Source: Roridomyces roridus (Eukaryota; Basidiomycota; Agaricomycetes; Agaricales; Mycenaceae). From it: a stretch of 64,000 bases of DNA. The stretch spans positions 16,439-80,438 of the forward strand of contig JARKIF010000143.1 of NCBI GenBank assembly GCA_029378245.1. Direction: 5' to 3'. The first letter of the stretch is position 1; each line of letters starts with the position of its first letter. Shown here piece after piece: positions 62,111-64,000 of the stretch. Both the position numbers and the translations under genes were made by a program. The notes under the pieces are model-generated. The model saw only the letters and a program-made list of their open reading frames with translations, did not search any database and was not told the DNA's origin.

Positions 62111-64000
62111 ATGTCCTGGCTCGCCTACTTTTTCCCCAGCATTCACGCTGACTCGGACCCGAGTTCACTCTCTTCTGCAATAAAAACTGTCCGAGACACT
62201 GTCGCAGTCCCCGAGACCGAGTTGAAGCGTTGGAGGCGTAATTTCGATGCAAACGCCAAGGTTGTCAATGGCGAAAAGTGCGTGGGCTGGCACATTGTCG
62301 TCTAGCGATTTAAAACGACATTGGCAGATACCTGGATCAGGAGAGTTCGTCAACGCTATTGCGCCTACCGGCGAAAGAATTGGACGCGCACAATTTGGCA
62401 TCCTTTTCCGTGTGGCGGACGCATCCCGACGCGGCTTGGTGTCTTGGGAGGACTTTACAGTTTTCGAGACGGTGCTGAAGCGACCCGATGCAGACTACTG
62501 GATGGCCTTCCCAGTACTTTGACGTGTATGTCCTCCCTCGTTCAGCCACTACTCGTGTATTCAGGACCATTCGCTCCCAGCGACCACTCGGGGTTCATTG
62601 ATTATAATGAATTCAGGACCGTCTTCAGCGCCAACATTGTCCCTGACGCCGATACCATTTGATTTTGACTGGTATGTAAACCTCATCTCTTCAGTGCTGT
62701 ATCAACATGGTCCCTCCAGTGACTGGTCAAGTTATACTTGGGGAAAAAGAACGGAACCCACGTTCTAGGATGTAAGTCCACCTTGCAAAAACTTACACTC
62801 CCATTAATGAACAAAACCTTAGACCACGAGTTACCCAACTCATGAAGGGCCTGCAGGGCGAGCGCCTTCGTCAGCTTTCAAATATCTAGACAAGGATGAG
62901 GATGGCTTTATTCTACCGGAACAGTTCAAACAATAATACTGGTGCGTCGCGCGTTTTCCAATGCGCATTTTTGGCCTACGTTCGTTTCCAGGAAATTGCG
63001 GGCCACAAGCTTTCGGACGCGGTCATAGATCGGCTGCCACTCTCTGCACTCTAAGCCCGGGGCCAGCGTATAACGTACTCGGAAGTCATCGCATTCCATA
63101 ATGTTATAAGAGGTGAGGACGCGACTCTGGCTCGTTTTGTTTTTCTGACATGGTTGAAGAAATGGAATATGGTGGGAACGGTGAGCCTCTGAATTTCAGA
63201 GGTATATACACCTAACGTGACTGTCAGGATAATACGGGAACAACTGCGAAATCGAAAGACGACGCATAGACCAGTCGGACTTCCTTGACCACGCTGCGGT
63301 CGCGGTCACGATATTCCCTCTTCACGCCGATGGAGGCGTCTATAATTTCCACTTTGCTGGCCGCGAAGCAGTGCTCAACGGCTGGCTCTAATTGATTCGC
63401 CCAATTGCTGGATCCTCGGTGGACGGCTCCCCGCGACGACTATGACGCCCCCACCCCAAAGACGTCTCAATCTTTCCTTAACGGTGTCCTGCACTCGGGC
63501 GTATAGCTTCGTTCAAGCGGTTTGGTCGTTGTCCTCGCATGCACTTCGCCTTTTAAACCCGTTCCAGGTATTGCCGAGGCATTGGTGCCACGATCGTATA
63601 TCCGATCGATATGGGGTTGGTCCTTTTAGCGCGTCTTTCCGTCCAATCTATACTAACCCTTCATGTCTCTAGTCAAGGTACGTTGTATCGTGCAGCTCTT
63701 ATTTCAGTCGTCAAACCGACGAAATTCGTTTCTATAGACGCGGTATGGGACCTGGAAGATGTTTTCAGACAAATGCAATACTCATTTACCTCCAGGATGC
63801 AGAACCAAAGAAGCACCGTGGTTGGACAGATGCTGTACAAGAATAGTTTGGATTGCGCCAAGAAAATCCTTCGGAACGAAGGAATTCGAGGTTTTTACCG
63901 CGGTCTCGGTCCCCAACTAATCGTGAGTCGAACCTGCGATTGCCCGCGATCCAAATTAAGCCGTTTTTTTTTTTTCAGGCGTCGTGAGTCGGAGCTGTGT
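62111..64000 (+). CDS. Mitochondrial aspartate/glutamate carrier with EF-hand domain, partial, frame heavily disturbed
   Basis: Regulatory EF-hand half: [140 protein letters not shown]. The carrier half begins SAYSFVQ and VYPID, then [20 protein letters not shown] and [18 protein letters not shown] before the window ends. This is the aralar/citrin type, exchanging aspartate for glutamate across the inner membrane; Ca2+ acts through the EF hands. At least ten one-base gains or losses interrupt otherwise conserved codons between 62.7 and 63.55 kb. The PID-VKTR-MQN join needs two 5-nt exons (63673-63677 and 63737-63741). Confidence 0.88.

Noticed and set aside
60241..63600. Reading TRM5 and the AGC carrier as plain pseudogenes
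   Set aside because: Damage is almost only single-base indels with codons between them still conserved, which fits data error better than decay; both options are kept in the findings.

Overview
The window looks like nuclear DNA of a filamentous basidiomycete, most likely an Agaricomycete. Nearly every gene is cut by several short introns, mostly 44-56 nt, with GTRNGY-type donors and CTNA(C/T)-like branch sites. Genes lie on both strands a few tens to hundreds of bases apart. The recognisable proteins are fungal: fused GARS-AIRS, Sed5, Gos1, an Sro7/Lgl homologue, Trm5 and an aspartate-glutamate carrier. One gene has the DUF6534 membrane domain typical of mushroom-forming fungi. I saw no rRNA, tRNA, transposon or CRISPR array. 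Exon joins were worked out by eye from splice signals, reading frame and family conservation, so single junctions may be wrong.

Layout. 0-6 kb holds a partial disordered protein, a CN-hydrolase of the Lnt type and a large disordered Ser/Pro-rich protein. 6-17.4 kb is a housekeeping block: ADE5,7, a CCCH/ankyrin protein, NAD-dependent glycerol-3-phosphate dehydrogenase, SED5, a Nop6-like nucleolar RRM protein and a disordered protein with a KEN box. 17.4-19.7 kb has no gene I can defend beyond one possible small membrane protein. 19.7-35.3 kb is an accessory block: two cytochromes P450 back to back, a DUF6534 membrane protein, a divergent GMC oxidoreductase, a wax-synthase-like MBOAT acyltransferase, an HGGGF alpha/beta hydrolase and an amidase-signature enzyme. 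35.6-49 kb has a DUF4604 protein, several small or disordered proteins, a full-length ABCC transporter, an RNF115/126-like RING ligase and a DUF89 phosphatase. 49.6-60.2 kb carries a long coiled-coil protein, an Sro7/tomosyn homologue, GOS1 and a TatD/Scn1-type nuclease. 60.2-64 kb holds TRM5 and the start of an EF-hand aspartate/glutamate mitochondrial carrier.

How the genes fit together. The block at 19.7-35.3 kb has the make-up of a small tailoring or detoxification cluster (two oxygenases, an oxidase, an acyltransferase, a hydrolase, an amidase) but no terpene cyclase, PKS or NRPS backbone inside the window. SED5, GOS1 and the Sro7-like gene all serve SNARE-mediated fusion; the last two are neighbours 60 bp apart. 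From about 60.0 to 63.6 kb the reading frames break at a dozen or more single-base gains or losses while the codons between them stay conserved. That looks more like sequence or assembly error than gene decay. Elsewhere the frames close cleanly once introns are removed.
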